NCBI RefSeq assembly: GCF_947490415.1
Contig: NZ_CANLGX010000009.1
Coordinates: 1-64,000 of the forward strand
Length of the DNA: 64,000 nucleotides
Source: an uncultured Eudoraea sp.
Lineage (GTDB): Bacteria > Bacteroidota > Bacteroidia > Flavobacteriales > Flavobacteriaceae
Reading direction: 5' to 3'
The notes beneath the pieces are model-generated. The model was given only the letters and a program-made list of their open reading frames with translations, ran no database searches and was not told the DNA's origin. Shown here piece by piece: positions 46,699 through 56,284 of the stretch. Made by a program: the position numbers and the translations under genes. Within the stretch, counting starts at the first letter, position 1. Each line of letters starts with the position of its first letter.

Positions 46699-46919
46699 AT
46701 GTAATTAATAATTGGAAAATTGTATTCTTATTATGTTTAACCCTGGGAATGGCCCCCTTTTTCCCTGAGCCTCATTTATGGGGTAAATTGAAATGGGTTT
46801 TCGGAGGAAGTATTGGTATGAAACCCATGGATTGGTTTGACCTCTTTTTTCATGGATTTCCTTTTGTTCTTTTAATTCGATTACTTGTTTTAAGATTAAA
46901 GCATTTGATCAACCCATAG
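46695..46919 (+). CDS. Small conserved membrane protein coupled to trpA
   Basis: 74 residues. Begins within the trpA stop (ATGA overlap), so it belongs to the trp operon. Two hydrophobic segments: ~8-22 (IVFLLCLTLGMAPFF) and ~50-68 (LFFHGFPFVLLIRLLVLRL). A Pro-rich and Gly-rich hinge with HLWGKLKWVFGG lies between. I do not recognise a characterised family; similar short proteins occur in flavobacteria and are sometimes loosely labelled as transporters. Cytoplasmic-membrane location inferred. No function can be assigned. Confidence 0.75.
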   Translation: MNVINNWKIVFLLCLTLGMAPFFPEPHLWGKLKWVFGGSIGMKPMDWFDLFFHGFPFVLLIRLLVLRLKHLINP

Positions 46920-46959
46920 AATTACCTAATTTTAAATCATAATCAATTTACACTACCAT

Positions 46960-48453
46960 ATGAAAAATTTATTGACCTGTTTTTCTCTTCTTATCTTATG
47001 GATTAACAATGCACAAGACCTTGAACTAAAAGCACAAGTCCGACATACCATAGATGAACTACGAGAATTCGTGGCAATCCCGAACGATGCCTTGGATCAT
47101 TCAGATATTAACAGAAACCTTTCATGGCTCACCAAAAAATTCAATGAAAGGGGTTTTAATTCATCCGTACTTCCTACAGAAGGGGAGTCGCTTTTTTTTG
47201 CGGCCCTCCCCATGGAAGATGACAAGCCGACAATACTTTTTTATATGCATTTCGATGGGCAGTCCGTGGAACCTTCCAAGTGGGATCAGCCAGATCCTTA
47301 TAAAGTAGAGCTTAAAACAAAGGATAATGATGTTTGGAAAACACTTTCGTTTGATGATTTAAAAGAGGATGTGAATTATGATTGGCGCCTATTTGGTCGT
47401 TCAACTTCAGACGACAAGGGCCCAATTGTTATGTTCTTAAATACCATTGATCTATTGAAAAAAAACAATGTGCAAATTCCATTTAATGTAAAAGTAATAT
47501 TAGACGGAGAAGAAGAAAAAAGTAGTGCCCCCTTGCCAAAGGCCGTTAAAGAATATAGTGAGCTGTTAGAAGCAGATTTTCTGATCATTTCAGATGGTCC
47601 TGTCCATTCTTCGGGTAAACCAACAATTGCTTATGGCACCAGAGGCATAACAACATTGACGCTAACTACCTACGGTCCAATAATGCCGCAACACAGTGGT
47701 CATTATGGTAATTATGCCCCAAATCCGGGGTTCCAATTGGCCCAGGTATTGGCCAGTATGAAAGATACCGATGGAAGAGTATTAATTGAAGGTTACTATG
47801 ACGGTATTGATATTGATGAATCGACAATGAATATACTCCAAAGTGTACCGGATGATGCTAAAACTATAAACACCCATCTTGCCATCAAACAAGCTGAAAA
47901 GGTGGGCGCATTTTATCAGGAAGCCATGCAATATCCGTCATTAAATATTCGGGGGTTATCTTCAGGATGGGTTGGTGAAAAAGCCCGAACTATAGTACCT
48001 GAAAGTGCTACTGCTGAAATAGACATTCGTCTTGTACCAGAATCTGACGGAGATCGTTTGAAGAGTCTGGTAAAGAAACATGTAGAAAATCAAGGGTATT
48101 ATATTATGACCGAAGTCCCGGATAAGAGCCAAAGAATGAAGCACGAGAAAATCATCACTATTACAGAGGGCACAGTCACAGATGCATTCAGAACAGATTT
48201 GGACAATCCTTATGGTAATTTCCTGGTAGATACCTTTAAAAATACATTCTCAGAGGATGTAGTACAAATAAGGATCATGGGAGGTACGGTTCCAATTGCA
48301 CCTTTTATTAACGAACTTAAGATTCCAGCTTTTCTTGTTCCCCTTGTGAATCCGGATAACAATCAACACAGCCCTAACGAAAATTTAAAAATTGGGCAAA
48401 TTGCTTATGGTATTCAGGTATTTTACGGAATTATGAGCAATAAAATGGAATAA
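46960..48453 (+). CDS. M20-family metallopeptidase, exported
   Basis: 497 residues. Signal-like N-terminus (MKNLLTCFSLLILWINN). M20/M25/M40 di-zinc fold: TILFYMHFDGQSVEPSKWDQ, WRLFGRSTSDDKGPIVMFL (metal Asp), KVILDGEEEKSSAPLPKAV (catalytic and metal Glu), IAYGTRGITTLTLTTYG lid domain and a C-terminal metal His in NPDNNQHSPNENLKIGQ. Known: hydrolyses dipeptides or N-acyl amino acids. Inferred: periplasmic peptidase; substrate not known. 40 bp after the small membrane gene. Confidence 0.88.
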   Translation: MKNLLTCFSLLILWINNAQDLELKAQVRHTIDELREFVAIPNDALDHSDINRNLSWLTKKFNERGFNSSVLPTEGESLFFAALPMEDDKPTILFYMHFDGQSVEPSKWDQPDPYKVELKTKDNDVWKTLSFDDLKEDVNYDWRLFGRSTSDDKGPIVMFLNTIDLLKKNNVQIPFNVKVILDGEEEKSSAPLPKAVKEYSELLEADFLIISDGPVHSSGKPTIAYGTRGITTLTLTTYGPIMPQHSGHYGNYAPNPGFQLAQVLASMKDTDGRVLIEGYYDGIDIDESTMNILQSVPDDAKTINTHLAIKQAEKVGAFYQEAMQYPSLNIRGLSSGWVGEKARTIVPESATAEIDIRLVPESDGDRLKSLVKKHVENQGYYIMTEVPDKSQRMKHEKIITITEGTVTDAFRTDLDNPYGNFLVDTFKNTFSEDVVQIRIMGGTVPIAPFINELKIPAFLVPLVNPDNNQHSPNENLKIGQIAYGIQVFYGIMSNKME

Positions 48454-48529
48454 AAAGATTAACCGTCTTTACAAGTTAATAATCTTCATAGTGCTCTAAC
48501 TTTTATTAGAAAGCAGTTCCAAACAATGG

Positions 48530-51076
48530 CTATGCTGAATTTCTACTTGCATTAATATTTCCGTATAAGGAACGGGTGACTATTTTTTCATAAAGCGCTT
48601 TATTATCCGAATTCTCGCTGATTTGATGCAGGGCATATTGCTGAATTACTAATAACGGCAGGACAATATTTTCTCTGATCTTAATTGATTCTCTTGAAAC
48701 AGCTTCGTTTTCCATAAGTATTTCCGAATTGCTTATCAGCAATAACATCTGTTTTGACAACAGATATTCATCGTGCAGGATATTCCAGAAATCCCCGTAT
48801 TCCTTATCGTCCTTCATATAACTCGTGAGCTCAAAATAACACTTAGACAAAGACATCATACTGTTAAGCATTAAAGTTTCAAAAAAGGGCACCTCTTTGA
48901 ATAATTTTTTTAATTCTCTGAGTTTACCTGCATCTTTCAGTTTTTTAATAGCCGTACCTATACCAAAATACCCGGGTACATTTTGTTTAAGTTGGCTCCA
49001 TGAACCCACAAAAGATATTGCCCTTAAATCTGTAAGTTCCAATTTTGCCTTTTGACCCCTCTTTCCGGGTCTGCTTCCAATATTAGCCTTGGTATAATAC
49101 TTTAGCGTACTCCTGTTTTCGAGATATGAAATAAACATTTCATGTTGCTTAAGGGCATCGTATTTCTCAAAGCTAAGATCAGAGAGTTCTTCCATCAACT
49201 TTCGTGATTCCCTGGAGATCACATTTTCTTTTCCAAAGAGGTTATTTGATAATCCTGCGGTTAATAACTGTTCTGAATTATGCATGAACTGCTCCTTAGT
49301 ACCATATGTGCTTGTTATGGTCTGGCCCTGTATGGTTAATTGTATTTCATTATTGGCTATATCCTTAGTTTGTGCGGCATAAAAGCGATGTGTTTTTCCT
49401 CCCCCCCGGGCCGGTGGTCCACCCCTGCCGTCAAAAAATATTGCATCAATTCCATTCTTTGAACAAACTTTTGACAAAACTTCCTTGGTTTTTAAAATAG
49501 ACCAATTGGCTTTTAAATAACCGCCATCTTTTGTTCCATCCGAGAATCCGAGCATCATGGTCTGCCTTCTGCCGCGCTGTTCGAGATGCGAGCGGTAGTC
49601 GGGCAAATCAAATAAGTATTGCATTGTGGCTTCGGCAGTATCCATTCCGTTCATTGTTTCAAAAAGCGGAACGATATCAAAAGTAATTTTGTCCTTCTCC
49701 CAACCGCACCATCTGAATAGCCCGTAAACAAAAAGAACAGAGTAAATATCCTCTGAGTTACTTATAATATATCGGTTACAACCTTCTTCACCATTTTTAT
49801 TCTGAATATCCTTTAAGTGCGAAATATTTACAATAGTATCTTTTACAATTTCATCATTGAAATCCTTAGAGTCCAATTTCAAATTTTCATTGAGAAGTAT
49901 GTGTGTTAATTTATCTTCAGCAAGTTCATCAAGGCTTTCATTAATATAACCATTAGCCTTAAGCACCGTTTCAATTACCTGTTTGTGCTTACTGTGGTCC
50001 TGACGAATATCCAGAGTAGCAAAATGTGTCTTAAAAATTTTTACCTTGTCAATAAGATCATCCAGTTGTTTCAGGTAGAGCGAATTGTACTTATCTATCA
50101 AAATTTCTCTTACAGTAAGTAATGGCCCGATAATATCATCATAGCTTACTACTCTATTGGGGTCGAACATAGCTACGTAAAGTCTGTCCCTCAAAGTATT
50201 CAAGTCAGGGCGAAGGTCTTTAAAAGTAAGTTTCTTGCGAAGAATTTTGAGGTCGTTATAGTAACATTTCATTAGATTAATACGGAGTTCATCTGCCACA
50301 TCCCTGGTGATATCTGCTGTTACAAATGGATTCCCGTCTCTGTCACCACCAGGCCAAAATCCGAGTTTAATAATATTGTAATTGTCAAAATCATCATTCT
50401 CTATATTGCTTTTAATATATGTGAATAAATCCCCGACAGCAGCATAGTATACATTTCTAAGAATATAGATAATGTTTTTTGCTTCATCTAATGGTGTAGG
50501 TTTCTTTGTGTTTATCAAAGAAGTGAGCCCCAACTGTTGAAGAACAACATCAATATCATTAATTTTATTTTCAAGAATTAACGATTTTAATTCTTCAATG
50601 ATATCAAGTACAGCCGGGGTATAGAACTGAGTCGGATGAGCCGTTAAAACAATACGCGCACTAAAGGTTGATAATTTCTTTGCAATCTTTTCCCAGCTCT
50701 TATTTTTATCCACTAACTGAAAGTAATCTTTTATTGATAAAGAGCTTGAATGTTCATGTAACTTCGGAAATGCGGCATCTTCCACACTATCATACAATAC
50801 CACTTGTCGTTCAACATATTGAATGACACTGAACATAAAATCAATTCTTTCCTGCTCGGTATCTATATTAGCGTAGTTCTGGAAAAATAAATCCAAAATT
50901 TGTTGTGGATTTTTGCCAGATTTCAGTCCTTTTTCACATTGGTCAAACAAAAGGGGAATGAGCATCCCCACATTTTCGATACCCTGATAAGGCAAATTTA
51001 AAAACAAGCTGTTATAAACGTAGAACTTATTTTTAACCAATTTTTTAAATTCCTCTAATCTTTCCGTCTTATGCAT
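48530..51076 (-). CDS. ppc: Phosphoenolpyruvate carboxylase
   Basis: 848 residues. Makes oxaloacetate from PEP and bicarbonate to refill the TCA cycle. Seen: catalytic His in VLTAHPTQF (~147), FWPGGDRDGNPFVT (~240), LGFSDGTKDGGYLKANWSI, FFDGRGGPPARGGGKTHRF and GSRPGKRGQKAKLELTDLRA. It lies on the opposite strand to its neighbours, convergent with the M20 peptidase. The C-terminus ends NINASRNSA instead of the common RNTG, which may be lineage-typical. Confidence 0.95.
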   Translation of the reverse strand: MHKTERLEEFKKLVKNKFYVYNSLFLNLPYQGIENVGMLIPLLFDQCEKGLKSGKNPQQILDLFFQNYANIDTEQERIDFMFSVIQYVERQVVLYDSVEDAAFPKLHEHSSSLSIKDYFQLVDKNKSWEKIAKKLSTFSARIVLTAHPTQFYTPAVLDIIEELKSLILENKINDIDVVLQQLGLTSLINTKKPTPLDEAKNIIYILRNVYYAAVGDLFTYIKSNIENDDFDNYNIIKLGFWPGGDRDGNPFVTADITRDVADELRINLMKCYYNDLKILRKKLTFKDLRPDLNTLRDRLYVAMFDPNRVVSYDDIIGPLLTVREILIDKYNSLYLKQLDDLIDKVKIFKTHFATLDIRQDHSKHKQVIETVLKANGYINESLDELAEDKLTHILLNENLKLDSKDFNDEIVKDTIVNISHLKDIQNKNGEEGCNRYIISNSEDIYSVLFVYGLFRWCGWEKDKITFDIVPLFETMNGMDTAEATMQYLFDLPDYRSHLEQRGRRQTMMLGFSDGTKDGGYLKANWSILKTKEVLSKVCSKNGIDAIFFDGRGGPPARGGGKTHRFYAAQTKDIANNEIQLTIQGQTITSTYGTKEQFMHNSEQLLTAGLSNNLFGKENVISRESRKLMEELSDLSFEKYDALKQHEMFISYLENRSTLKYYTKANIGSRPGKRGQKAKLELTDLRAISFVGSWSQLKQNVPGYFGIGTAIKKLKDAGKLRELKKLFKEVPFFETLMLNSMMSLSKCYFELTSYMKDDKEYGDFWNILHDEYLLSKQMLLLISNSEILMENEAVSRESIKIRENIVLPLLVIQQYALHQISENSDNKALYEKIVTRSLYGNINASRNSA

Positions 51077-51343
51077 AAATTTTCTTAACTATTCAATTGA
51101 ATCTTCTTTATTGTCGCACCTAAATATTGGTTTAAGTCTCTAAATATCCGCATAATAATATAATCTTTAAAACGGAAAAGTGGCAAATCACAAAATAATT
51201 TGTCTTTATAAAAAAACCAACATATCTCTCAATACAACTCACGATTTGAAAAACTATCGTATCAGCTTTATATCATAGCCCTATAAAAGTAATTTTATTT
51301 CCCAGATATCTTAGATTATTCAGCTTATCTGCCCGACTAGATT

Positions 51344-52012
51344 TTACTTTTTAAAAAAAGCACGGTATTGATCTGCTCTGAAATGCAATGTTGTATATTC
51401 AGGATTCAACGCCTTTATCTTTTTATAAGAAACAAAACTGCCAACAGCCCTATTTGCAGAACCGGAAGGAGCTGTTAAGGATACCGTTCTGATGGTTCTT
51501 TTTAAATTTCCAGGAAGTGTAAACTTATGTACCCGCGGAATCTCTTCAGAAATTGGCTCCAATCTCAAACCATACGCCTTAATATGCTTTCTAAAAAAAT
51601 ATTCCGGTCCATTTTTGCTATTTCCTCCGGTAAACAATAACCATTCTACCTTGTTGTATTTATGTAAATAGGCAATAAGGTTCCTAAGGGTAACATTCTT
51701 CATACCCAAGTCGGAGGCATCTACTTTTGTTCGTTCTGCGCTTTGAACAATATCGCAGATTCCTATTTTTTGTTCTATTAAAAAATTCTTACGTTGTTTT
51801 ACAGCTTCACTGGTCGTTTCGTATTTTAAATTCAATCCAAAAATTTGATTCAAAATAGGCCATAACTGACCATCCCTGCTCCCATAACAAAAATCGACAT
51901 CTCCTTCCCTCAAATCCCCAGTCGTAAATCTTGGCGGTGGCAGGGTCCCCACAATGAGTTTTGTGGTATCATCAAATAAAAAAGGTTGATAAGGATGGGT
52001 ATGTAAAAACAA
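51344..52012 (-). CDS. Uracil-DNA glycosylase-family protein
   Basis: 222 residues. Seen: KLIVGTLPPPRFTTGD, DFCYGSRDGQLWPILNQIFG (~41-60), GICDIVQSAERTKVDASDLG and TAPSGSANRAVGS, the layout of the UDG superfamily, in which a GxxPPP-like loop and an SxxN-like loop hold the base. Known only by similarity; family members excise uracil or are of unknown activity. Stands alone: 331 bp from ppc, opposite to the bTHX gene. Start MFLHTHPYQPFLFDD chosen as the only full-length start. Confidence 0.65.
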   Translation of the reverse strand: MFLHTHPYQPFLFDDTTKLIVGTLPPPRFTTGDLREGDVDFCYGSRDGQLWPILNQIFGLNLKYETTSEAVKQRKNFLIEQKIGICDIVQSAERTKVDASDLGMKNVTLRNLIAYLHKYNKVEWLLFTGGNSKNGPEYFFRKHIKAYGLRLEPISEEIPRVHKFTLPGNLKRTIRTVSLTAPSGSANRAVGSFVSYKKIKALNPEYTTLHFRADQYRAFFKK

Positions 52013-52143
52013 TTTGAATTTTAATTATCGCTGATTTCCATATAATCTTCCAAAGTTATAAAGATAGTATTTTGCAAAAAGGGAAAACGGTAGATTGTTT
52101 TATAGTGCTAATTTTTGTACTTTAAGTGAAATATAAAATACTT

Positions 52144-52272
52144 ATGGGTAAAGGGGATATAAAAACCAAAAGAGGAAAGATTTCCAATAAATCATACGGA
52201 GCCCGAAGACCGAAAAAGTCAAAGGCAAAAGTGGTGGTTGTAAAGAAAAAAAAGACTAAAGGCAAAACCTAG
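52144..52272 (+). CDS. Small ribosomal subunit protein bTHX
   Basis: 42 residues, strongly basic: MGKGDIKTKRGKISNKSYGA, then RRPKKSKAKVVVVKKKK with a TKGKT tail. Known: bTHX (Thx, S31) is a tiny 30S protein that stabilises the head of the subunit; the N-terminal MGKGDIKTKRGK is its signature and Bacteroidota forms have this Lys-rich tail. Too short for ordinary gene callers. Its stop overlaps, tail to tail, the stop of the lipoprotein gene on the other strand. Confidence 0.92.
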   Translation: MGKGDIKTKRGKISNKSYGARRPKKSKAKVVVVKKKKTKGKT

Positions 52273-52634
52273 TCCACAACAAATTGCAGACCAACTTCTC
52301 CTTCTTCATTTATACTTAATTTATAGGTATAAAAACCTATGGGAAGTTCCGTTTCACCAACAAAATCAATTGGCTGTAGTACATAGATGTCCTCTCCGGA
52401 TTTGATTTCTACAAAGGCGTATTGATAAGCCAACTCATATACCAAATAATTTGAATAATCGCCGGGGGCCACATTTGTATATATTTCCTCATTAGTACCT
52501 ACCTGTACTTCATCAAAATTGATATTACTATCATTCTTGATGCGGATATTAACCGTATCTACATTATCATCCCTGTCTGTGCAGCTAAATGTAAACACTA
52601 AAAAGGCGAGTAGAACAAAACCAAAATTTTTCAT
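52269..52634 (-). CDS. Small hypothetical lipoprotein
   Basis: 121 residues. Lipoprotein signal (VFTFSC, lipid-modified Cys at 18). The mature part is an acidic beta-rich domain (DTVNIRIKNDSNINFDEVQV, GEDIYVLQPIDFVGE). I do not recognise a family. Its stop codon overlaps the bTHX stop on the opposite strand. Probably outer-membrane or surface lipoprotein. It lies 57 bp downstream of yaaA on the same strand. Confidence 0.75.
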   Translation of the reverse strand: MKNFGFVLLAFLVFTFSCTDRDDNVDTVNIRIKNDSNINFDEVQVGTNEEIYTNVAPGDYSNYLVYELAYQYAFVEIKSGEDIYVLQPIDFVGETELPIGFYTYKLSINEEGEVGLQFVVD

Positions 52635-52691
52635 TGCAAGCTGTTTATCAATAAAACTTAATATTATAAACGTTTGCTTCAGAAAATTATT

Positions 52692-53453
52692 CTATCGAAT
52701 AAAAACAGGTTGGTTTTCTTTTAGAGTGTGTTCTTTACTGTAGATATATTCGTCCAGATTAAATCCCCTTATGTCTTCAAGAGTTTTTGCATCCGTGTCC
52801 AGTATATAACGCACCATGGAACCTCGGGCTTTTTTAGCGAAGAAACTAATTACTTTGAGCTTATCGTTTTTCCAATCCTTAAATACAGGAGTAATTACTT
52901 TGGTTTTTAATTTTTTTTCATCCACAGCGCCAAAATACTCATTACTGGCAAGATTAATAAAAAGCTCTCCTTCTTCCAATTCATCGTTTAAAAAGTCCGT
53001 CACACTCTGTTTCCAGAAGTCATAAAGATTCTTTTTTCGACCAATTTTTAATTGTGTTCCCATCTCTAAACGATAGGGCTGAATAAGATCAAGAGGTTTT
53101 AAAACGCCATATAAACCCGAAAGGATTCGAAGTGTGTCCTGCAACTTTTCCAAGTTATTCTCAGAAATACTGTATGCATCTAATCCCTGATAAACATCCC
53201 CATTGAAAGCATATATGGCAGGGCGGGCATTTTCCGGGGTGAAAGGCAGTGAAAACTTTTGGTTGCGCTCCCAGTTTAATTCAGCCAGGTCATTTGAAAT
53301 ACTCATTAATTTGGAAAGGGACTTGGGGTTTTTCTTGGCCAATACCTTTATTAATTTTTCCGACTGCTCCAGAAACGCTGGTTGTGTATATTTTACCGTG
53401 GGTATTGGACGTTCAAAATCAAGCGACTTGGCGGGAGAAAGCACAATCTTCAT
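52692..53453 (-). CDS. yaaA: Peroxide stress protein YaaA
   Basis: 253 residues. Seen: [56 protein letters not shown] and [16 protein letters not shown]. Known: YaaA lowers free iron in peroxide-stressed E. coli and has a DNA-binding fold. Cytoplasmic. Transcribed apart from the rluD gene upstream (96 bp). Confidence 0.95.
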   Translation of the reverse strand: MKIVLSPAKSLDFERPIPTVKYTQPAFLEQSEKLIKVLAKKNPKSLSKLMSISNDLAELNWERNQKFSLPFTPENARPAIYAFNGDVYQGLDAYSISENNLEKLQDTLRILSGLYGVLKPLDLIQPYRLEMGTQLKIGRKKNLYDFWKQSVTDFLNDELEEGELFINLASNEYFGAVDEKKLKTKVITPVFKDWKNDKLKVISFFAKKARGSMVRYILDTDAKTLEDIRGFNLDEYIYSKEHTLKENQPVFIR

Positions 53454-53549
53454 ATTTCAAAATTTTAAGATAAAAGTAAAGAGGATTTTTGGGAATTCCT
53501 TAAAAAGTATGAAAGGACTTATCAATACCCCTATCAACGAAATTTATTG

Positions 53550-54575
53550 CTATTGAGAATGCCGTGAATATTGCCTCCACTTCTCAATGCAATTGGCCAT
53601 GTCATCAGGCAATTCACTATCAAAACGCATCATTTTTCCACTTACCGGATGTACAAATCCAAGGGTCTTGGCATGCAAAGCCTGTCTTGGCAGGATTTTA
53701 AAAGCATTTTCAACAAACTGTTTGTATTTGGTAAAGGTAGTTCCCTTTAATATTTTATTCCCCCCATAGCGTTCATCATTAAAAATAGTATGGCCTATAT
53801 ATTTCATGTGTACCCGAATCTGGTGTGTCCTTCCAGTCTCCAGTTTACATGAAACAAGAGTTACATATCCCAGACGTTCTAAAACTTTAAAATGTGTGAT
53901 TGCATCTTTTCCTTTATCACCCTCAGGAAAAACTTGCATTTGAAGTCGGTTTTTTGGATTACGGTCAATATGTCCTTTGATGGTGCCTTCATCTGCTTCT
54001 ACATTGCCCCAAACCAGTGCGATATATTCTCTCTCGCTGGTTTTATCAAAAAATTGTTTTGCCAAATGAGTCATGGCCATATCTGTTTTGGCAATTACCA
54101 ATAATCCGGAAGTATCTTTATCAATACGATGAACCAGACCCGGTCTTTCGTCAGAATTGACAGGCAAACTTTTTATGTGATGTAATAAGGCATTAATTAA
54201 GGTGCCGGAATAATTACCATGCCCGGGATGCACCACCATTCCTGCAGGTTTGTTTACAACCAGAAGACTTTCATCTTCATAGACAATATTCAATGGGATA
54301 TCTTCAGGAGTTAATAAAAGCTCATAAGGCGGGTGTTCAAAAAACACTTTAACCTCATCCCCTGCTTTTACTTTGTAGTTTTGTTTTACAACAGATTCAT
54401 TAACCCATATATGGCCTTCCTTTGCAGCTAATTGAATTTTATTCCGAGTTGCATTTTCTATAAAATTCATTAAAAACTTATCTACCCGTAAGGGTTCCTG
54501 CCCTTTGGAAGCAACAAAATTATAATGCTCGTAAAGCTCATCCTCTTCAGGATCTGAAGTGTTGTTAAGTGCCAT
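53550..54575 (-). CDS. RluA/RluD-family rRNA pseudouridine synthase
   Basis: 341 residues. N-terminal S4 RNA-binding domain (RVDKFLMNFIENATRNKIQL, ~29-75), then a catalytic domain with ESLLVVNKPAGMVVHPGHG and the catalytic Asp in PGLVHRIDKDTSGLLVIAK (~150). GRTHQIRVHMKYIGH is the conserved C-terminal motif. RluD-like by domain order and length; modifies 23S rRNA. It follows the PASTA gene by 3 bp, so the two are cotranscribed. Confidence 0.94.
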   Translation of the reverse strand: MALNNTSDPEEDELYEHYNFVASKGQEPLRVDKFLMNFIENATRNKIQLAAKEGHIWVNESVVKQNYKVKAGDEVKVFFEHPPYELLLTPEDIPLNIVYEDESLLVVNKPAGMVVHPGHGNYSGTLINALLHHIKSLPVNSDERPGLVHRIDKDTSGLLVIAKTDMAMTHLAKQFFDKTSEREYIALVWGNVEADEGTIKGHIDRNPKNRLQMQVFPEGDKGKDAITHFKVLERLGYVTLVSCKLETGRTHQIRVHMKYIGHTIFNDERYGGNKILKGTTFTKYKQFVENAFKILPRQALHAKTLGFVHPVSGKMMRFDSELPDDMANCIEKWRQYSRHSQ

Positions 54576-54578
54576 TTC

Positions 54579-55166
54579 CTATTCCGAATCGGCTTTGACT
54601 TTCGCCTGGCCGGTTATAGTTCCGTTTCCGCAGACCAGTTCAATTTTTGAAGTTTTTTGTATTTTGTCACCAGGATTGATAGTCTTACCCTTATACCTAA
54701 TATAGTATACCATATCCTTTCCCAACTCATCAATATAAGTGACACGCTCAACATCTAATCCAACAGCCCGGAGCATTGACCCTGCATTACGCTGAGTAAC
54801 CTGAATAATATTTGGTACCGTTACTTTTTTATAACCGGAAGGATTAACAGTAATATATATTTTTCTATTTTCTTTTACCTTATTCCCGGCAGGAGGATCC
54901 TGTTCAATTATAGAAAACCTGGGATATTCGGGATTAAAATTGGCTGAATCCAATACTTCATATCGTAAATTCACATCTTCAATTATATCTCTCATTTCCA
55001 TAACAGATAACTTTGATAAATCCGGAACCTCAACAAATTCTCCGTGGTTAGTTGACTTTTTTAACCATTGCAAGGCAAATAGACATAAAACAACTATTAC
55101 TATAAAAGCAAGTCCTATATTGAACAGAAAAACTTTACTTCTAAGAAAATTCCAAAAATTCTTCAT
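54579..55166 (-). CDS. Membrane-anchored PASTA-domain protein
   Basis: 195 residues from the ATG at 55166; an ATG at 55208 adds 14 residues that do not look conserved. One transmembrane segment (~12-33, IGLAFIVIVVLCLFALQWL) and two PASTA-type repeats (~40-110 and ~112-185, with VEVPDLSKLSVMEMRDII, IEQDPPAGNKVKENRKIYI and VTVPNIIQVTQRNAGSML). Known: PASTA domains bind peptidoglycan fragments. No kinase domain here. Sits in front of the rluD-type gene and divergent from ddl, a cell-wall gene. Confidence 0.9.
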   Translation of the reverse strand: MKNFWNFLRSKVFLFNIGLAFIVIVVLCLFALQWLKKSTNHGEFVEVPDLSKLSVMEMRDIIEDVNLRYEVLDSANFNPEYPRFSIIEQDPPAGNKVKENRKIYITVNPSGYKKVTVPNIIQVTQRNAGSMLRAVGLDVERVTYIDELGKDMVYYIRYKGKTINPGDKIQKTSKIELVCGNGTITGQAKVKADSE

Positions 55167-55274
55167 CGCTTTTTTTATATGTGATACAAATATAGGAAAC
55201 CCTATCATTTTTTATTTACGTTAAAATCGTGATATTTGTCTAAACAGCTTAGGAGTTTATATATAAAACATTAA

Positions 55275-56249
55275 ATGAAAAAGAATATTGCCATTATTAT
55301 GGGGGGCTATTCCAGTGAGTATAAGATCTCAATTAAGAGTGGTAATGTGGTTTTTAAATATTTAGACAAGCAGAAATTTAATGCCTATCGTATCTTAATT
55401 TCCAAAGAAAAATGGGTTTACCTGGATGAAAACGAAAATGAAACAATAGTAAACAGGCATGATTTTTCTGTGAAAATTCAGGATCAACTTGTTGTTTTTG
55501 ATTGCGTATTTAATGCAATTCATGGTACTCCGGGCGAAGATGGATTAATGCAGGCCTATTTTGCCCTTTTAGGAATTCCTCAAACTTCATGTAGTCATTA
55601 TCAGGCAGCGCTGACATTTAATAAAAGAGATTTACTAAGTACACTTAAACCTTACGGTATTAAGGCAGCAACTTCTTATTATCTGAATTTGGGTGACGCC
55701 ATTGATCATTTCGCCATTGTAGAGAAAGTTGGCCTTCCCTGTTTTGTAAAGGCAAATAAAGCAGGAAGTAGTTTTGGAATCTCCAAAGTATATAAGAAAG
55801 AAGATTTACCAGCAGCAATTGACAAGGCATTTCTTGAGGATGATGAGATTATTATTGAATCTTTTCTCAACGGTACCGAAGTATCTGTTGGTGTCTTAAC
55901 ATTTAAAGGTAAAACTATGGTTCTGCCTTTGACTGAAATTATAACAGATAATGATTTTTTTGATTATGAAGCAAAATACGAAGGAAAATCAGAGGAAATC
56001 ACCCCTGCCCGTTTAACAAAAACTCAGGAAGAAAATATAAGAAATCAGGCCAAAAAAGCGTATGAAGTTTTAAAAATCAAAGGTTTTTCCAGAAGCGAAT
56101 TTATCTTTATAGGCAATGAGCCTTACATGTTAGAGATGAATACAACTCCGGGCTTAACAGAAGAGAGTATCTTACCGCAACAGGCTCAAATAGCAGGTAT
56201 AAGTTTACCGGAACTTTTTGAAAACGCGATAAATGAAGCATTGAAGTAA
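55275..56249 (+). CDS. ddl: D-alanine--D-alanine ligase
   Basis: 324 residues. ATP-grasp enzyme making the D-Ala-D-Ala dipeptide for peptidoglycan. Seen: MKKNIAIIMGGYSSEYKISI, CVFNAIHGTPGEDGLMQAYF, GLPCFVKANKAGSSFGISKV (ATP-binding), EVSVGVLTFKGKTMVLPLTE and the metal loop PYMLEMNTTPGLTEESILPQ. Divergent from the PASTA/rluD unit and 35 bp before coaD, with which it is probably cotranscribed. Confidence 0.96.
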   Translation: MKKNIAIIMGGYSSEYKISIKSGNVVFKYLDKQKFNAYRILISKEKWVYLDENENETIVNRHDFSVKIQDQLVVFDCVFNAIHGTPGEDGLMQAYFALLGIPQTSCSHYQAALTFNKRDLLSTLKPYGIKAATSYYLNLGDAIDHFAIVEKVGLPCFVKANKAGSSFGISKVYKKEDLPAAIDKAFLEDDEIIIESFLNGTEVSVGVLTFKGKTMVLPLTEIITDNDFFDYEAKYEGKSEEITPARLTKTQEENIRNQAKKAYEVLKIKGFSRSEFIFIGNEPYMLEMNTTPGLTEESILPQQAQIAGISLPELFENAINEALK

Positions 56250-56284
56250 ATTGAGTACATTTAACTTGTAAACCAAGAAACCTA

